Positions 1-12,345 are shown, counted from the stretch's first letter. The stretch: DNA of 64,000 nt from Pseudoips prasinana (GCA_951640165.1 OX621257.1:8691201-8755200); one strand, 5' to 3'. The notes: generated by a model from the letters alone, not told the origin. Made by a program: numbers and translations.

Positions 1-210
1 TTAATGCCGTAGACATTATATAAAAGTCAATCTTTGTTTGTCGCAGAGAGAACAAGACAATACAATTAAGTGATTTAACAGTTTGAGCCATGACTCAGGC
101 TGGATTATTAATTGTTAAGTATTATTTATTTATTGAAAAGTATTCAGTTGAAAATAAAAAAAATTAACTAATATTTTTGCAGAAAAACCTTCTATATGTA
201 GGTTCGCTAA

Positions 211-366
211 GCAGATTTTGGTTGAACAATAATCATGGAACTCGCGTCATCATTACAATTTACTAATTTATTTTTTATAAAATTTTATAAATTTTATAAA
301 TAATAAATTAGTAAATTGTAACGATGATTTACGTTCGAATTTGACGCTTTTTGTTCACCCAAAAAG
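211..366. mobile_element. MITE-like inverted repeat, about 155 bp
   Basis: The two halves are imperfect reverse complements. The inner arms (about 237-272 and 302-337) share an almost perfect run around 'cattacaatttactaattt'. The outer parts also pair (a 'ttttggttgaacaa'-like sequence on the left against its complement near 350-365). There is no coding capacity. This is the architecture of a palindromic non-autonomous DNA transposon; no family name can be assigned. Confidence 0.6.
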
Positions 367-410
367 TACACGGTATACATAATAATACAGCTCATGTGAA
401 GCGAACGACG

Positions 411-446
411 ATATAATAGTTATACATATGTGTATAACTATTATAT
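411..446. repeat. Perfect 15-bp-arm hairpin
   Basis: Arms 411-425 and 432-446 are exact reverse complements around a 6-nt loop. The sequence is AT-only apart from one G:C pair per half-turn. It could be a small MITE remnant or a chance AT palindrome. Confidence 0.5.
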
Positions 447-1131
447 GTTTTATAGTTATATACATCAAATTTTTTATTTTAAAAAAGGAGAGTCATATTT
501 TCATTCGTAATCTAAGTGCTCGAATTTTATATTTAGGATTCTTTACCCCTTTTTACAGTTCCTTTGGAAACCAACTGACACATGATGTGATCTGCATGTT
601 TACGTCAATTAACAGAAGTAAATAACATGGCATTTATTAAGTTCTTTCTAAGGAAGTAACGATTGTTTCTTATGAAACATAACTTCGATATATTTTCATT
701 TTTGGAAATAAATATATTCTGCAAGGTATCCGTTTGTAAAGTTTGAGTTCATAGGTATATTTTAGTTGTTAAGAACACGCGGAGTAATGTTCCTTAGCCC
801 TTAATTTATCGGGTGAACAATGTATGGAAGGAGCACAACCTCCTTTTGTTGCTTAATTTTAATTAACTAGTATTTAAATCCGACATTTGAATTTCACTAT
901 TGACATTTTGAATAACTGTGAAAACAATTAAAGTTGAATTTTATAATAACCGTTAAATTTCATTTCGTAATAATAACCATAATGCCGCTTCCTGTAATTA
1001 TCCTAATTTGCTGTTCTCTTAGAAAGTCCAAATAAGATTTTATTATTAATTATAATATCACATGTAACATAAAAAATTCAATACATTTAAATTGAAATAG
1101 GAGTGAGTAATATTAAAAATTTATAAAATAT
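447..1131. other. No gene seen
   Basis: AT-rich sequence. One open frame (428-625) encodes a hydrophobic, low-complexity peptide with no recognisable domain and is treated as chance. No repeat family shared with the rest of the window was recognised here. Confidence 0.5.
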
Positions 1132-1440
1132 TAGCCGTGCCCCGCGGTTTCACATGCATTAAAATTTATAAATTATAGCCTATATGTTATTCGGATATAA
1201 ATATAAGCTATATTACAACAAAGTTTCACCAAAATACGTTCCGTAGTTTTTCCGTGGAAGAGTAACAAATAGCCATACATTCATAATCACAAAATTTCGC
1301 ATTTATAATATTAGAAGATAGTAGGATATGTTTTTCGGTTAGTCAAGCTATATTACTACAAAGTTTCATCAAAATCTATTGCGTAGTTTTTGCGTAAAAG
1401 AGTAATAAACATCCATACTTCCACACACATTTATACTATA
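1131..1440 (-). mobile_element. Helitron-like non-autonomous element, with a partial second body copy
   Basis: The minus strand ends in the window's common Helitron-like 3' terminus: a GC hairpin (here 'gaaaccgcggggcacggct') just inside a CTA-type end at 1131. The opposite end, near 1313, has the usual 'attataaatgcgaaa' start. A second, shorter copy of the body ('agctatattactacaaagtt') follows at about 1344-1440. These copies have no coding capacity and would depend on an autonomous Helitron elsewhere. Confidence 0.55.
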
Positions 1441-2313
1441 TTTGTAGGATATACTACATAAATCTAACACTATTCTTGAAAATAGGTTTTTGCGAAAATG
1501 AATAATATAATATTATTATATAAGAAATAAAAAAATCAAAAAGAATCTCCTCGCAACATCATATTAACAACGGCTTAATTAAATAACTTAATTGTATACA
1601 TCCGGCACTTGCATCTTGACAAGCTCTAAAAACGTCTTGATTTTTATATTTTTACCTTCCAATTATAATTAAATAAGCACTCACGAGATTAGTGGACTTA
1701 TCCATAATTCATTGTAAAAGAAAATGTTAAACTGAATTCTTTGTTAGGAAAGCCGGAACAACGGAGTACCAGCCACTTCACGGTGGCTGGGTAATTACTG
1801 TTCATCATGACATTGAGAATCTGATAGGAAGTGTTCATAGTTACAGCATTAACTCAATACTGACGCGCAATTTATAAACGCAGTAAAGAATATTTTTATT
1901 TTATTTTATTTCATAGGTACAGAAACAGACTACAGACTAATAACAAATTAATAATATCATTTTCTTATAACACGGTTGAATCTGAGGTCCACTTATATCT
2001 GTACACAACATTTAAACGTTACCAAAATTCTGTGACTTAAATCTAGGAGTTTGAGAGGAATATGTAACTAGTATGATTATTACAATAATTTAAATTTAAA
2101 ATACACTAATTAACAGAAAACTGAACATTGTTGTCCTTTGCTAAAAACAATTTGAATGCGTTATAGCTTTGATGAAATATATCAACTTTGGAGCATATTT
2201 TGTTGTAGTGTCTACACATTCTTAGCATTGGACTATTTTGAGAAACATTATTATTAATAGAAGGTAGATTAAACAGTTGTGGAGTACGCACGGATCCATA
2301 GGGCCGTTTATAA
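1441..2313. other. No gene seen
   Basis: AT-rich sequence with no coding signal. It contains a small GC hairpin (1769-1790, 'ccagccac' against 'gtggctgg'). The minus-strand frame 2106-2291 has no recognisable domain. Confidence 0.5.
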
Positions 2314-2317
2314 TTTT

Positions 2318-2396
2318 ATGTATCATATGTGTATGTGTATGTATATGTGTATGTATGTGTATGTATCATCATATGTGTATGTATGTATCATATGTG
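2318..2396. repeat. (TGTATG)n-type minisatellite
   Basis: Degenerate tandem array of TGTATG and TGTATGTA units interrupted by 'tatcatatg'. The plus-strand open frame across it is a by-product of the repeat. Confidence 0.8.
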
Positions 2397-2692
2397 AACG
2401 ACATGTTCTTTGCGCCGTTTATAAATTGCACGGCAGTGTTGATACTGAGTTCATAAATTGCGCGGCAGAATATGTAATTCATTAAATTAAGATTAAAATG
2501 TCATTCCATGTTATATTGTTATTTAGGTATGAATATATGTATTAATAGATGTAAAATATATATTTTAATATATGTATTTATATTATGAAATGTGATTTTG
2601 TGTGTACTTTTATGTTGTATGTGTTCGGCTCAGTTGTATAACCTCAACGCTGAGATCTGTTTTTGTTTTAAATCATATTGTTATGTGTTACA

Positions 2693-2995
2693 TCTATACC
2701 TACATATAATAAAATCGTAAGAAAGTCAAAACTGGGTGTGATTTACAATCGATATCGAAACCAAAAATATAGTTTTTAGAATTTTTGTCTGTTTGTCTGT
2801 ATGTACATATGTCCGGGCTAAACTCAAAAAATACTGTATGGATTCCTTCAAATTTTGCATGAATATTACTAAAAGGTTGGATCAAGATATATAGGCTACA
2901 TATTATTATTTTATTATCACGCTATCACCTACGGGCGAGGAGCTGTGATAATTTATGAAATTGAACGTGGGTAAAACCGCGGGGCACAGCTAGTA
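2693..2995 (+). mobile_element. Helitron-like element, subfamily 2
   Basis: Starts around 'tacatataataaaatcgta' and ends in the hairpin 'gggtaaaaccgcgg' followed by 'ggcacagCTAGT'. It shares its body ('gcatgaatattact', 'ctatcacctacggg') with the copies at 25133, 57692 and 61256. A CTAGT end preceded by a short GC hairpin fits the CTRRT 3' terminus of Helitrons. Non-coding, about 300 bp. Confidence 0.65.
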
Positions 2996-3039
2996 TTATT
3001 ATAAAACTATCTAAATTTCCATTTCAAATTACTATCATA

Positions 3040-3092
3040 TATGTGTGTATGTATGTGTGTGCGTGTCCGTGTGTTAATGTGTGTGTGTGTGC
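3040..3092. repeat. (GT)n microsatellite, interrupted
   Basis: Runs of GT/TATG with a central interruption ('gcgtgtccgtgtgtta'). Confidence 0.8.
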
Positions 3093-3601
3093 GACTAACA
3101 ATGATTTTTACTTCTTTACGAATAGTTTAGTTCGTTAGTTGGGCGATCAGTTAACACACTTAAGCTCTTCTTTAGGTTTTTGTGGGTAACACGAATAGTA
3201 TAGAATTAATAAATTATTCTCCATCGTTTCCTTATAAATACTATTTCGAAGGTATTCCCAATATCAAATCCTCTGTTTGAAAGTTTATAGACAATGCAAA
3301 AACCGCAAATAGAACCGCATTTGATTTGTGCGATTTTAAAAAAATTAGAACTATATTTATACAACGACAGAGCAAATAAGTTTTTTCACTTGCTTATTTA
3401 CAAATATCGAAACTTTTGCGGCATTACACCGATAATAATATAAAGGACTTTTACCTATTATTAAAACACTGAACGGTGAAAAATTTTACCAAAAAAATAA
3501 GATATTTTGTGAGATTTTGAAAGATAATGCATATGGCCAATGTTGATTTTAATTTAAATGATTAAATTAGTTGAATCATACAGATATATTTGAAATGCTT
3601 G

Positions 3602-3690
3602 CTGCTATAACGGTGACTTTGGTTCGCCTGGAGATTTCTGCATATCTGATACGGTCTCGCAGGGAAACTTCGAGCATAACCCTCTTCCTC
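3602..3690 (-). mobile_element. RTE-type LINE ORF fragment
   Basis: Read on the minus strand, this matches the better preserved copy at 46375-46440 ('gtttccctgcgag', 'caggcgaaccaaagt'). That copy encodes the segment just before the conserved HIARRTDGRWGRK motif near the C-terminus of lepidopteran endonuclease/reverse-transcriptase ORFs. Only about 30 codons survive. Confidence 0.6.
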
Positions 3691-6097
3691 TTTAGTGACC
3701 ATGAATGAGCCTTCTAATTAGGCCCATAGTAACTAACTATAGTAGTAAGAAACCCTGATAATTTTAAAGAATGTAGGTACATTTTATATTAGTATTTAAC
3801 TGACTATCATCTTTTAGGTTAAGTAATGTAATTAAGATAATCAAATACTGAACTCACGCCGATTGAACAACATACCTAGTTTGCTTTTGTTTAGAAATCG
3901 CTACCATTTCCTTATATATTTTTTCGAACACCTAAAACACCTATCCAAAATTTTAAAACAAAAATAATACGTTGATTTATTTTATAATACTAAAGTGACA
4001 AAACTTCTAACGGGTTAATAAGCAGACGTTGGATACGTTTAAGGGTTATCGTTCTTGTCTAAATCTATCAAATTTGTTTGAAAAGGGGCTATTTTCAAAC
4101 AACTTCAAAAAAGGGACGTTATCAATACGTATGTATGTTTTTTTTGTATGTCCCTTACGCGAATTCTCCGATGTTGTGATCTGAGGCTACGATAATCCTT
4201 TTTGTAATAGAAAAGGAGGGAATGTTTTCAGAGAGTTCTCATACAAAGGAGAAGGAAATGACCCCATACATTCCTGGGCCCAGGTGTTAACTGAATCAAA
4301 CTAGCCTTATTTGTGAGAGGCTATAATAACAAGACATCACTGAAATTTTGGTGAAATTTGGCTATCTAGGAATCAAGTTATATGAAGTATAGTAAAAGTG
4401 AGGTTTATTATTATTATTTTTATTTATTATTATTATTTTTGAATGGCTTCGGGTGGATTATGGTTTTATGCATGGAGAGTGTGACATGTCGAAGATCTGG
4501 CACGTTTGGATCCCCCTCGCCCCGCGCAGTCACTACAGTCGAAGAAAACCACAAATAAAACATGGAAAATACGTGCGCACTTAAAACGAAAGACAACGAA
4601 CGAGTGACAGTCAAAGAGTATGTAAAGGTTGTCAGGCAGAGAAGTGTTACCCGAAGAATAATTAAAGGAATACGATCCGCAATGAATCGATTCCACGAAA
4701 AACACTTGTCACTCGATTTTCAAACATATTCTGAGATTTTACCGATTTATTCTTAATCGATTGCGAGCAATTCATCTTTATTTTATCGATTATTTCGTTT
4801 CATAACTTAATTTAACTTTTCTCGCTTCCTAGACAGAAACATGATACCATATTTTGTGATTTCCTTTAGAAAAATATAACGGTTTTTTTAATTCACATTT
4901 CAACTAGTTAACTGCTGGGCCCAGAAGTTTCCTTCTCCTTTGATTCCAATCACTTGTCAGAAGGAAAATGATGAGGTCGCTTTCATATGTTTTTAAACAA
5001 CTATATTTTATTCAGGGGTATACATAGAAGGCGAAGAAGGAGAAAAAGGATTAATTCAAAAATTGCACTGACAACAAAAATATAAAATAATAATAATAAG
5101 AAAAATAAAACAAAACCAAAGAGACTCGAGTAGTCCGTGGAAGACAGAAATGGCACGACCTCAGCATTTGCGAGAACATTTTATTGTTGCGCTGGTAATT
5201 CTGATGGTGCCGTGTGACTATCACGGAACATTGACTTAAATATGATATAACCACCTGTTAAATATATCATGATATAAATAGTCTATAACCGTAGTCTAAT
5301 AACGACGGACAGTTTAATGGAATTTGTAGAACGCCAATGTTAAGTGCGCAACCCGAAATGGGTAAAATTTAACAATAAGCGATACAGAAATTTTGTCCCA
5401 TTATCCTTTCACAGAGATTAATACAATTATGTAAAGTTGCCATTTGCAGTGTGGTGATGTTAGCAAATATCGGTGCGTAGAAGTCGATCCGCGGGAAAAT
5501 CTACCAAGGAGCAACTTCTTTCTGAGTACTATGACCATCTTTGCCTACACGTCTGTCAAATGTGGCGATTATTTTAGTGGACTTCTGACAGTTGTTATGA
5601 TGATGATGATGATGAAAGTTCTCATTACATTGTTGATTTTAAAACTTTCTGTACAAAATTGTACAGAGGTGGACTAAATGCCATAGGCACTTTCTCCCAG
5701 TCGACCTTGAGGAGGTGCAGAGATTAAAAGTAGATGCACTAAGTACAGATTAGATAAATATCATGTAAATAATTAATCTTAATATATAGTTTACCCTTAA
5801 ACATGAATACAGACAGCGCGATTGGCACATTTGTCTTGTTCCCAATCTCTGCCCTCCCACTGGAGAGGCAGTGACAGAAAACAGAGACCTACACGACGTG
5901 TGTTTCACAAGTTGGTGTTCTATATATTTTATGTATTTAGCGGCATTTGATGTGGCAAAATGTGCGCAAAACACATTTTTCTTTTTGTACCGAAATCTTC
6001 AACACTTATTAAAAATGTAAACAATTGAAAATTTGCACGACATTTGAAGCTATGATTAAAAAAAACAAAAGGATTAGTCTAGAATTTGCTATAAAAT
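3691..6097. other. No confirmed gene; weak unknown ORF at 4562-4756
   Basis: Mostly AT-rich unique sequence. A plus-strand frame at 4562-4756 encodes a basic 64-residue peptide containing 'VRQRSVTRRIIKGIR'. Together with the GC-richer stretch 4440-4560 it may be an old transposon piece, but no family was recognised. A short (ATG)n run at 5597-5615 resembles the tail of RTE elements. Nothing else is supported. Confidence 0.4.
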
Positions 6098-6320
6098 AAT
6101 CTGGCCACTGCTGCACAAAGGCCTTCCCAAAGATTTCCACATTGGAGTTACGTCCATGATTTGGAGGGATGTGACATTATCGACTTGGCAGGTGGGTTGG
6201 CGATCGCAGTATGATAGTCATAGTACACAGAGAGACGCTGCTGCCCGTTCTCTGATAGATATTCCCTCAAGTCAACTTCTGCGCCCCCCACGGGGTGAGA
6301 TAGCGTGGCGATCCACAAAA
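6098..6320 (+). mobile_element. Family F retroposon
   Basis: Same family as 8968, 43825 and 48575. Shared landmarks are 'ggttggcgatcgcagtatga', 'tagatattccctc' and 'gggatgagat'-like sequence. It opens with the 'ccactgctg.acaaaggcct' block also found at RTE 3' ends, suggesting that family F borrows an RTE-like tail. Non-coding; the short plus-strand ORF here is a shadow of it. Confidence 0.65.
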
Positions 6321-8069
6321 TTAGTTGCAGCCATGTAAGTTTATAAAATCTACATACAATAAAAAGTGTGCAAATCTATCTAAAACATATACTCCTCCTT
6401 CCTCTAATGTGAAAATTTGAAAGTCAATAATGTAACAGATGTGAAGCCAAAACCATCTTCAGCGACCTATCAATACTCCATACAGATTAAAGCAGTTTCA
6501 CGTTGTGGTATAGATAGAACTAAACTCTTAACTGCCAAAGAATATTGACAACAATATTGACAACAACAAATTACCTAGACTATTTAAAACTATGTTTTCA
6601 ACCTCGATAAAGCAGTAAATATAAACAGTAATAATTATTACGTACATATGTATTCTGTTCTGTTTTCCGTTCGGTTTTGGGCTCGCCACTCGAGAAGCTT
6701 TCTTACCGACCTACTACCTAAACGTAGCGAAGGCATCCGCCCTACAATATGGGCCCCTGATCTAGCTAGGGTAGCATTGAACATAACTTGTTTTCGTAAC
6801 TTTTAAATCAGTTTTAAAACAACGTAGATATCATTTAATACACATACTGTTAAAAAAAACTGTAAAACCGACTTGCAACTTTTCTTTTTGTCAACAGAAT
6901 GGAACATGATGAATAAGGAACTATTTCGGCATTATCAAAATCGGCTCACATATGTACTTCGGAGAAATGCAAGTGGAAACAAAAAGCAAATACACATACA
7001 GTCGACTTCATAACATACTTCTTATAAAGTCTTTAAAAAATAATAAGAAGTCGGTTCAGTTTTTCAACCTACTTCAATTGAAGGAGGTTTTTATACAAAT
7101 TTAATGTTGGATATATGTGACGTGATTCCTCCCTTTGTATGAAGCGATTTTAAAGACTTATTTTCAACATATACTTGCATTTATAGGCTGAATATGACTA
7201 AACAAAACATGCTAACATATTTATATATGACATACTCATATTTTAAGCGAATAAATTCTTTCTGACTTCTGATTAAATAAGTGTTAAAGAAACTAAACGC
7301 TACAACAGATTGTTAATAAAAGTCGGCAAAGTCTATTAAAGTCAATCTAAACGTCGCCTTATAACAACGAACAGTTAAGCCCAACGAAGCGTCCCATTAT
7401 GCATTAGCACGCTTTTAATGTTAATATGATTACAAATTTGATCTTTCATTTGCGGTCTAACTTTCTATTTGATTATTTAGATATATAAAAAAAATATTTT
7501 CATGAAATGTTACTATACTACTACCAGGCACGCAGTCTGACTACCGATGGGTTAGTGTCAAAATAAATAATAAAAATAAAAACCCGGTTAAGTTCCGGTA
7601 TGGAACGACGATTAATATTGTTAAGTAGTGCATAAGATTTAGTTTTAATGTTTCTCATAGTAAGTGAACTACTGTAATGTTCTTTTTAAGAAATATAATT
7701 CTTTAAACCGAAAATGATTTAATTTCTTAATTGCATCCGTGGTATCCTCCAACGTTAAGTTGTCGGGCATGGTTTTTGTCGTTAAATAACAGTCGTTAAA
7801 CAATATCACAGCATACCCGCGTTCCTGGGGCTCCTCACATCAGGCATTCCTCCTGACTTATCAAGTACCCATTCATCCTTCCCTCTTACCCACCACTTAT
7901 TTGTTCAAAATTAACGCCGTTGATATTTTTTGGTGTTACACCTTGCATCTGTTGACAACCTTGATAATTGCAAATGCCGTAGTAGATTTTGTCACTATTG
8001 TAGGGAGACTTCTGTGGTGGATTAGATTGAGAACCGAACCCAATAGTATTGGGGAAAAATTATAATAAT
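6321..8069. other. No gene seen; old AACCGACTTC-type repeat remnant
   Basis: Between about 6868 and 7095 there is a decayed repeat with 'aaaaccgactt' at one end and 'aagtcggttcagtttttcaa' at the other. Related scraps occur at 14190-14315 and 18600-18650. The rest is AT-rich without coding signal. Confidence 0.4.
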
Positions 8070-8213
8070 GATACAGCAGGACCTGCAAGTACAAGCTACC
8101 CCAGTCTATAAAATTTCCCCAATTGAAAGTGAACTTTATACTTTTGTGATAAAGTTGAAAATCTATAAAAGAAATTTGATAGATTGGGGTAGCTGGGTAA
8201 GCTGGCATCCGTA
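8070..8213. mobile_element. MITE family M, copy 1
   Basis: A palindromic element of about 140 bp sharing 'aagctacccca', 'aattgaaagtgaac' and 'ttgggg tagctgg' with the copies at 53085, 54291 and 55527. The left terminus is the most diverged of the four. The long minus-strand ORF covering it (7936-8379) is created by the palindrome and is not a gene. Confidence 0.7.
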
Positions 8214-8406
8214 CACTGCGCGTGCAACTCTTTGACACAATATAGGATAATCTAACTGGGATTAGCATACCCAGGCCCAGGCTTCTATAAACTTCCTTAT
8301 AAAAATCGTACGTGCTAACTGTTCTCAGGGACTTGGGAAAATAGTAAAAGGAATATGGCCTAGCACAAAAGATTCTCATGAGTCAAAGTGTTATAGTACT
8401 AACACT

Positions 8407-8610
8407 GCACGTGTGGCGCAGCGGCTAAGATAGTCGCCTCACCGCTTCGTGTCGCGGGTTCGAGCCCCGTGCTGCACCACTATTTGTGTGACCCATAAAT
8501 ATTTGTTCTGAGTCTGGATGTAATTTTTGTCAGTCTATTATGTTTGTAAAGGTACTTAAGGTACGCGACACAGGGATTAGATTGCCTAGTGCGGGCGTCT
8601 TTAAAAAAAC
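8407..8610 (+). mobile_element. tRNA-derived SINE, family A
   Basis: The tRNA-like head has an A box ('gtggcgcagcggctaaga') and a B box ('gggttcgagcccc'). The shared body follows ('gtctattatgtttgtaaa', 'cgacacagggattag', 'gtgcgggcg'), and the element ends in an A-rich stretch. A tRNA head with a common body and A-rich tail defines a SINE rather than a tRNA gene. Other copies are at 25894, 37126 and, partially, 50790. Confidence 0.8.
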
Positions 8611-8711
8611 ATAAAGATACTAATAATTACGACAAGCAAAACATATTTTATACAATATATGTAAACAATGCGCTGCATTTGGCAGTTTGCCAGTTTTAGA
8701 ATAATAATAAT

Positions 8712-8955
8712 ATCCTAGGAAATCATTCACATACGGCCATCTGATCCCAAACCAAGCAGAGCTTGTACTATGGAAACCAGATAACTGATGCTGATACTAC
8801 TTTTCTTTTGTAAATACATACTTAAATAGATAATCACACTCAGACCTAGGACATACAGACATATTCATGCCACAAATATTTGTCCTGGATGGGAATGGAA
8901 CCCACGACCTGCGGCGTGGAAATCAAGCGTTTACCAACCACGCCAACAGACCTGT
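8712..8955 (-). mobile_element. SINE, family C
   Basis: Minus orientation. Landmarks read on the plus strand are 'cggccatctgatcccaaac', 'gcagagcttgtactatggaa', 'tgggaatggaacccacgacc' (reverse complement of the B box) and 'accaaccacgcc'. It is the most numerous family here, with further full or partial copies at 22915, 29770, 36280, 42915, 48672, 51482, 52528, 61640 and 63170. Confidence 0.8.
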
Positions 8956-8967
8956 CCGTATTAGTAT

Positions 8968-9232
8968 AATCATCATTACAGCTTAAATAAGTCCACTGCT
9001 GGACAAGCCTCCATCAAGAATCATCTTGAGGGGATATGCCATAATCGCCACGCTTGGCAGGCGGGTTGGCAATCGCAGTATGACGGTCGTAGTACTCAGA
9101 AGGAAGCTGCTTCCCGTCCTCTGGTAGATATTCCCTCGGATCGACTTCTACGCCCCCACGGGATGAGATGGGGTGATGATATTCTGATTCTGATATTTGT
9201 CGCCGTCACCACACAGCAGTAGCAGCAGCAGT
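8968..9232 (+). mobile_element. Family F retroposon, near full length
   Basis: The most complete family F copy: 'ccactgctggacaagcct', 'ggatatgccataatcgccac', 'ggttggcaatcgcagtatga', 'tggtagatattccctcggat' and 'gggatgagatggggtgatga', ending near 'cgccgtcaccacacag'. Non-coding. Confidence 0.7.
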
Positions 9233-9673
9233 ATAATATTCAGTTACAATTTTATCGTTCTATACTAATTTTCGGTCTCTTAATTAGGGCTTAACAAGAA
9301 CTTATAACCAGAAAATGGATTCTGGTTATAACAGGGTTAAAGACAAATATAATTCCATAAGGCCATAAGAGGTAATTGGATCACCCATGAAAAGTAATAG
9401 AGGCCTTTGAAAACGACAGCTGTTGTATGATAATTACTTCATTGTTGCCAGGAGAATACCTTGCAATATCTTCGTGCTGAAATTGGGTTATCTGATCTTA
9501 TAATATTGGGTTTTAGGTAAGTTACTGCAAACCTCTTAAGTGGGACTGTATCAGAACATGTTTAGATTAATTTGGCGGAAAGTAAAACTAAATCAGTGAT
9601 CAAACCACAAGACAATGTACCGTAATGTATGGATAATATTAATAATAATAATATTTAAATCTTTATTCATCAA

Positions 9674-9709
9674 AAACATTGTAGTACATCATCATGTACT
9701 ACAATGTTT
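9674..9709. repeat. Perfect 16-bp-arm hairpin
   Basis: Arms 9674-9689 and 9694-9709 are exact reverse complements around 'catc'. Flanking 'catcatc' and 'gatgatgatg' extend partial pairing. Confidence 0.6.
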
Positions 9710-10019
9710 AGATGATGATGAATTTACGGTGATTTCAGTTTTCAACCCAAGTTTCCCACCCACAGACTAAAATTATTAATATTATATCTGAGTAGGCGTG
9801 GGTAGAAATTAAAGATTAAAAATGGATGGATGACATAACTGCGTTTATTTAATGATTCGCTCACGTAATGACGATATCAGATAAACAGTCTTCGGCTAAT
9901 TTGCAAGGCGCTCTTTTTGGGTATCTTTATCTAAGACAACTTATTCTAATTAGTATTGTTCTCAAGTAAGTGACATGTAATGTTTTTATTGAGAATAAAA
10001 GTTCTTTAAACCTAAACCT

Positions 10020-10285
10020 AAGACAATATGTAGTGAAAATATTGGACTTAAACTAGATAATTAAACATAAACTCTTGACAATAACTTGATACGAGCTAGC
10101 TAAATATCAATGCTATAATAAAATAAATTTTATAAATGTTTTCATACAATGTGTACCTAAATATCTATGTTACTAGAAATAATAATGTATACAACTATAT
10201 TTCTACAAACATGTTCTGACTATTTACAAGCGTTTTTTTTAAGTCTACGTGAATAAAAACCTTTTTTATTTTTATATTTTTAATT
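10020..10285 (+). mobile_element. Dispersed repeat R
   Basis: Shared by five copies (10020, 26690 and 38690 on the plus strand; 15341 and 18822 on the minus). Landmarks: 'gacaatatgtagt', 'gtgtacctaaatatctat', 'tgttctgactatttacaagc' and 'gtctacgtgaataaaaacc', ending in a variable T-rich run. Non-coding, about 260 bp. The constant 3' end with a variable simple tail suggests a retroposon, but no tRNA-like promoter was seen. Confidence 0.65.
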
Positions 10286-10540
10286 TTAAGAAATAAATCT
10301 TTGACAACGTACAAGTAGTAAAGGAGGTAAAGGAGGAGATTAATTATGTATTGGTTTCTAAAAGTACTCGTTCTTCAAGGAATCGTAATAAAATTGTTTT
10401 ATTACGTAAACAACAAAAGCAAGAAGTCCGAAACCTTAGTATTCGCTAGCAAAATACTAAATCTACGAAAGATTCGAACTCTTGACGGGAATGTTGCATT
10501 CCGATTGGTTAGTATCATGATATATATATTTGACGGTCAC

Positions 10541-10780
10541 CGTAACCTAGTTGGTAGTGCTCCTGCCTACGAAGCTGGTGGATCTGAGTTCGAATCCCAG
10601 CAAATATTTGTGTGATGAGCACGAATAGTTGTTTCTGAGTCATGGATGTTTTCTATATATATAAGTATGTATCTATCTATATAAGTATGTATATCGTCGC
10701 CTGGTACCCATAGTACAAGCTTTGCTTAGTTTGGGGCTAGGATTATCTGTGTGACATTGTCCCCAGATATTATTATTATT
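10541..10780 (+). mobile_element. tRNA-derived SINE, family D
   Basis: A-box-like 'cctagttggtagtgctcc' and B-box-like 'gagttcgaatccc', then 'aaatatttgtgtgatgagca', 'gtttctgagtcatggatg' and 'agtttggggctagga', ending in a TTATTATT run. Its 3' half is related to family C. Confidence 0.75.
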
Positions 10781-10787
10781 ATATCAT

Positions 10788-10862
10788 CATCAGCCTGATA
10801 TCTTCCACTGTTGGACACATTCTTCCGCCAGAGGTTTCCACAACGTTCCCATTTGGAGAGTG
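10788..10862 (-). mobile_element. RTE 3' tail fragment
   Basis: Minus-strand copy of the RTE terminal sequence; on the plus strand it reads 'catcatcagcctgatatctt', 'ccactgttggaca' and 'gaggtttccacaacg'. The (CAT)n on the left is the element's simple 3' tail. Confidence 0.65.
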
Positions 10863-11496
10863 TTAGTAGATAGGTTATGCTGCTACTCACGATAAACACG
10901 TTATGTAATGGAGTAGCCCTGTTATTATTTCTACATTTTCTAGGCCGGGCAGTACAAGGCTAAAAATAGCGTGCTATGTTTTTACCATAGCGCAAACATC
11001 ATACATCATTCTTTCCCATCAGGAGCTCGATTTATTTTACTCAATTAATATTATTAATAACAGTGGCAATATTGCCAGTTAAGAAGTTTGTACTACACTT
11101 CCTGAACCCTTGTGGTAAAGCCCTGTGGGAATTTTCAAACAGGAGGTTCGCTTGAAGAGGTTGTGGATTCCAAAAAGGTCGATTGCAACAATATAATGTT
11201 CCGGAAGAATTTGGTGGATTTCAGATTTTAGTTTCATTGTTTTGATTGTTCACTGAACAAGAAACTAACGGCCTTTGCCAATTTGGCGAAAGTTCGAGAT
11301 ATTTTAAGGACTATTTAGGAAATTACGGAAATTGTGTGCATCCGACAAGAAAGTGGGCTATCAAAAGTTTGAAGGCCTTTAAATTTTAATTTTATAGCAT
11401 TATTGGCAATGCAAAGCCTTTGTGAGATTTGAAGGCCTTGTCTATACATATACATCTATCACTATGATCAGAAGTTTATTTCAGAAACATGAATTC

Positions 11497-11702
11497 AGAA
11501 AGGCTGAGATCCGCAGGCGAACCAAGTAGCCTATATAGTCCTAGGAATTGCCACTTCAGGCAGTGGGCGGGGTACATAGCTCGTAAATCTATATTATATA
11601 GGTAAGGTATAATTGTCCACAATCGCCTTACAAAATCATTTGTCAATTTCGAGGGATGCGTCTTCCGGTTCGTGGTCGCCGCTAGAGAAACTCTGCCCCA
11701 GT
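11497..11702. mobile_element. Rearranged RTE ORF fragments, opposite orientations
   Basis: 11497-11592 is plus-oriented ('gagatccgcaggcgaaccaa', 'gcagtgggcggggtacatag'), encoding the part leading into HIAR. 11655-11702 is the adjacent ORF segment in minus orientation (reverse complement of the WRPRTGRRS-coding segment). The inversion junction lies between them. Both parts are decayed. Confidence 0.55.
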
Positions 11703-12129
11703 AACCGTCAGTTCTACGATTTATGTATATGTCTCGTCACGTCTCTGTTTCGTAAGTCATCAATGACGACTCAAGTAGAAAAGGGCTTGCTTTTGACCAA
11801 AAGTCAACAACTTTCATCGTGATGCAGAGGTATTTTATCTTAATTAAAGATTTAATGCTATTCCCGTCCTAAGAAGAGAATCTGTCTAGAAGCAAATAAA
11901 CGTAGTTCGTTATTTCCATTTTAAATTAGTATTGAGTTTAATAAATTGACAGCATTTGTGGGCGAGATCTGTAATCCGTTTGGGAAAATAGCTGTGTTTT
12001 TACTGCTTTACGCAGTAAATTTGTTTTCGTACTTCAAAGTTAATTACGATTCTAACAAAATGACGAGACAATTAACTTTTTTAGTCTGAGGAATAAGACT
12101 ATAATGTTTGAGTTATTTATAATTAAGGC
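11703..12129. other. No gene seen
   Basis: AT-rich sequence without recognised repeats. The open frame running in from 11613 is a shadow of the RTE fragment. Confidence 0.4.
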
Positions 12130-12345
12130 ATATATTTACTACATATATTCAAAGTGAATAATACGTTAATATTTTTTATGCGAATGATGCAGTGTGGTGA
12201 CGGCAGCGAATATAAAAATATCATCACCCTAACAGGATGGGCAGCTCTCTGTATACCATGACCAACAGTCTGCGATCGCCAACCAGTCTGATCGTCAACC
12301 AAATCAAGCTTTTGTCCTGCAGTGGACTTCTTACAGCTGTTTTGA
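12130..12345 (-). mobile_element. Family F retroposon, minus strand, degraded
   Basis: Plus-strand reading shows reverse-complement landmarks: 'gtgacggcagcgaatataaa', 'atatcatcaccctaac', 'ctgcgatcgccaaccagtct' and 'tcctgcagtggacttc'. Two overlapping minus-strand ORFs here are shadows of it. Confidence 0.6.

Noticed and set aside
7936..8379. 147-codon minus-strand gene
   Set aside because: The frame spans a palindromic MITE and unrelated flanks, with no domain or start context.
8407..8480. tRNA gene on the plus strand
   Set aside because: The head has A and B boxes but is followed by a common SINE body and an A-rich tail, and the acceptor arms do not pair.
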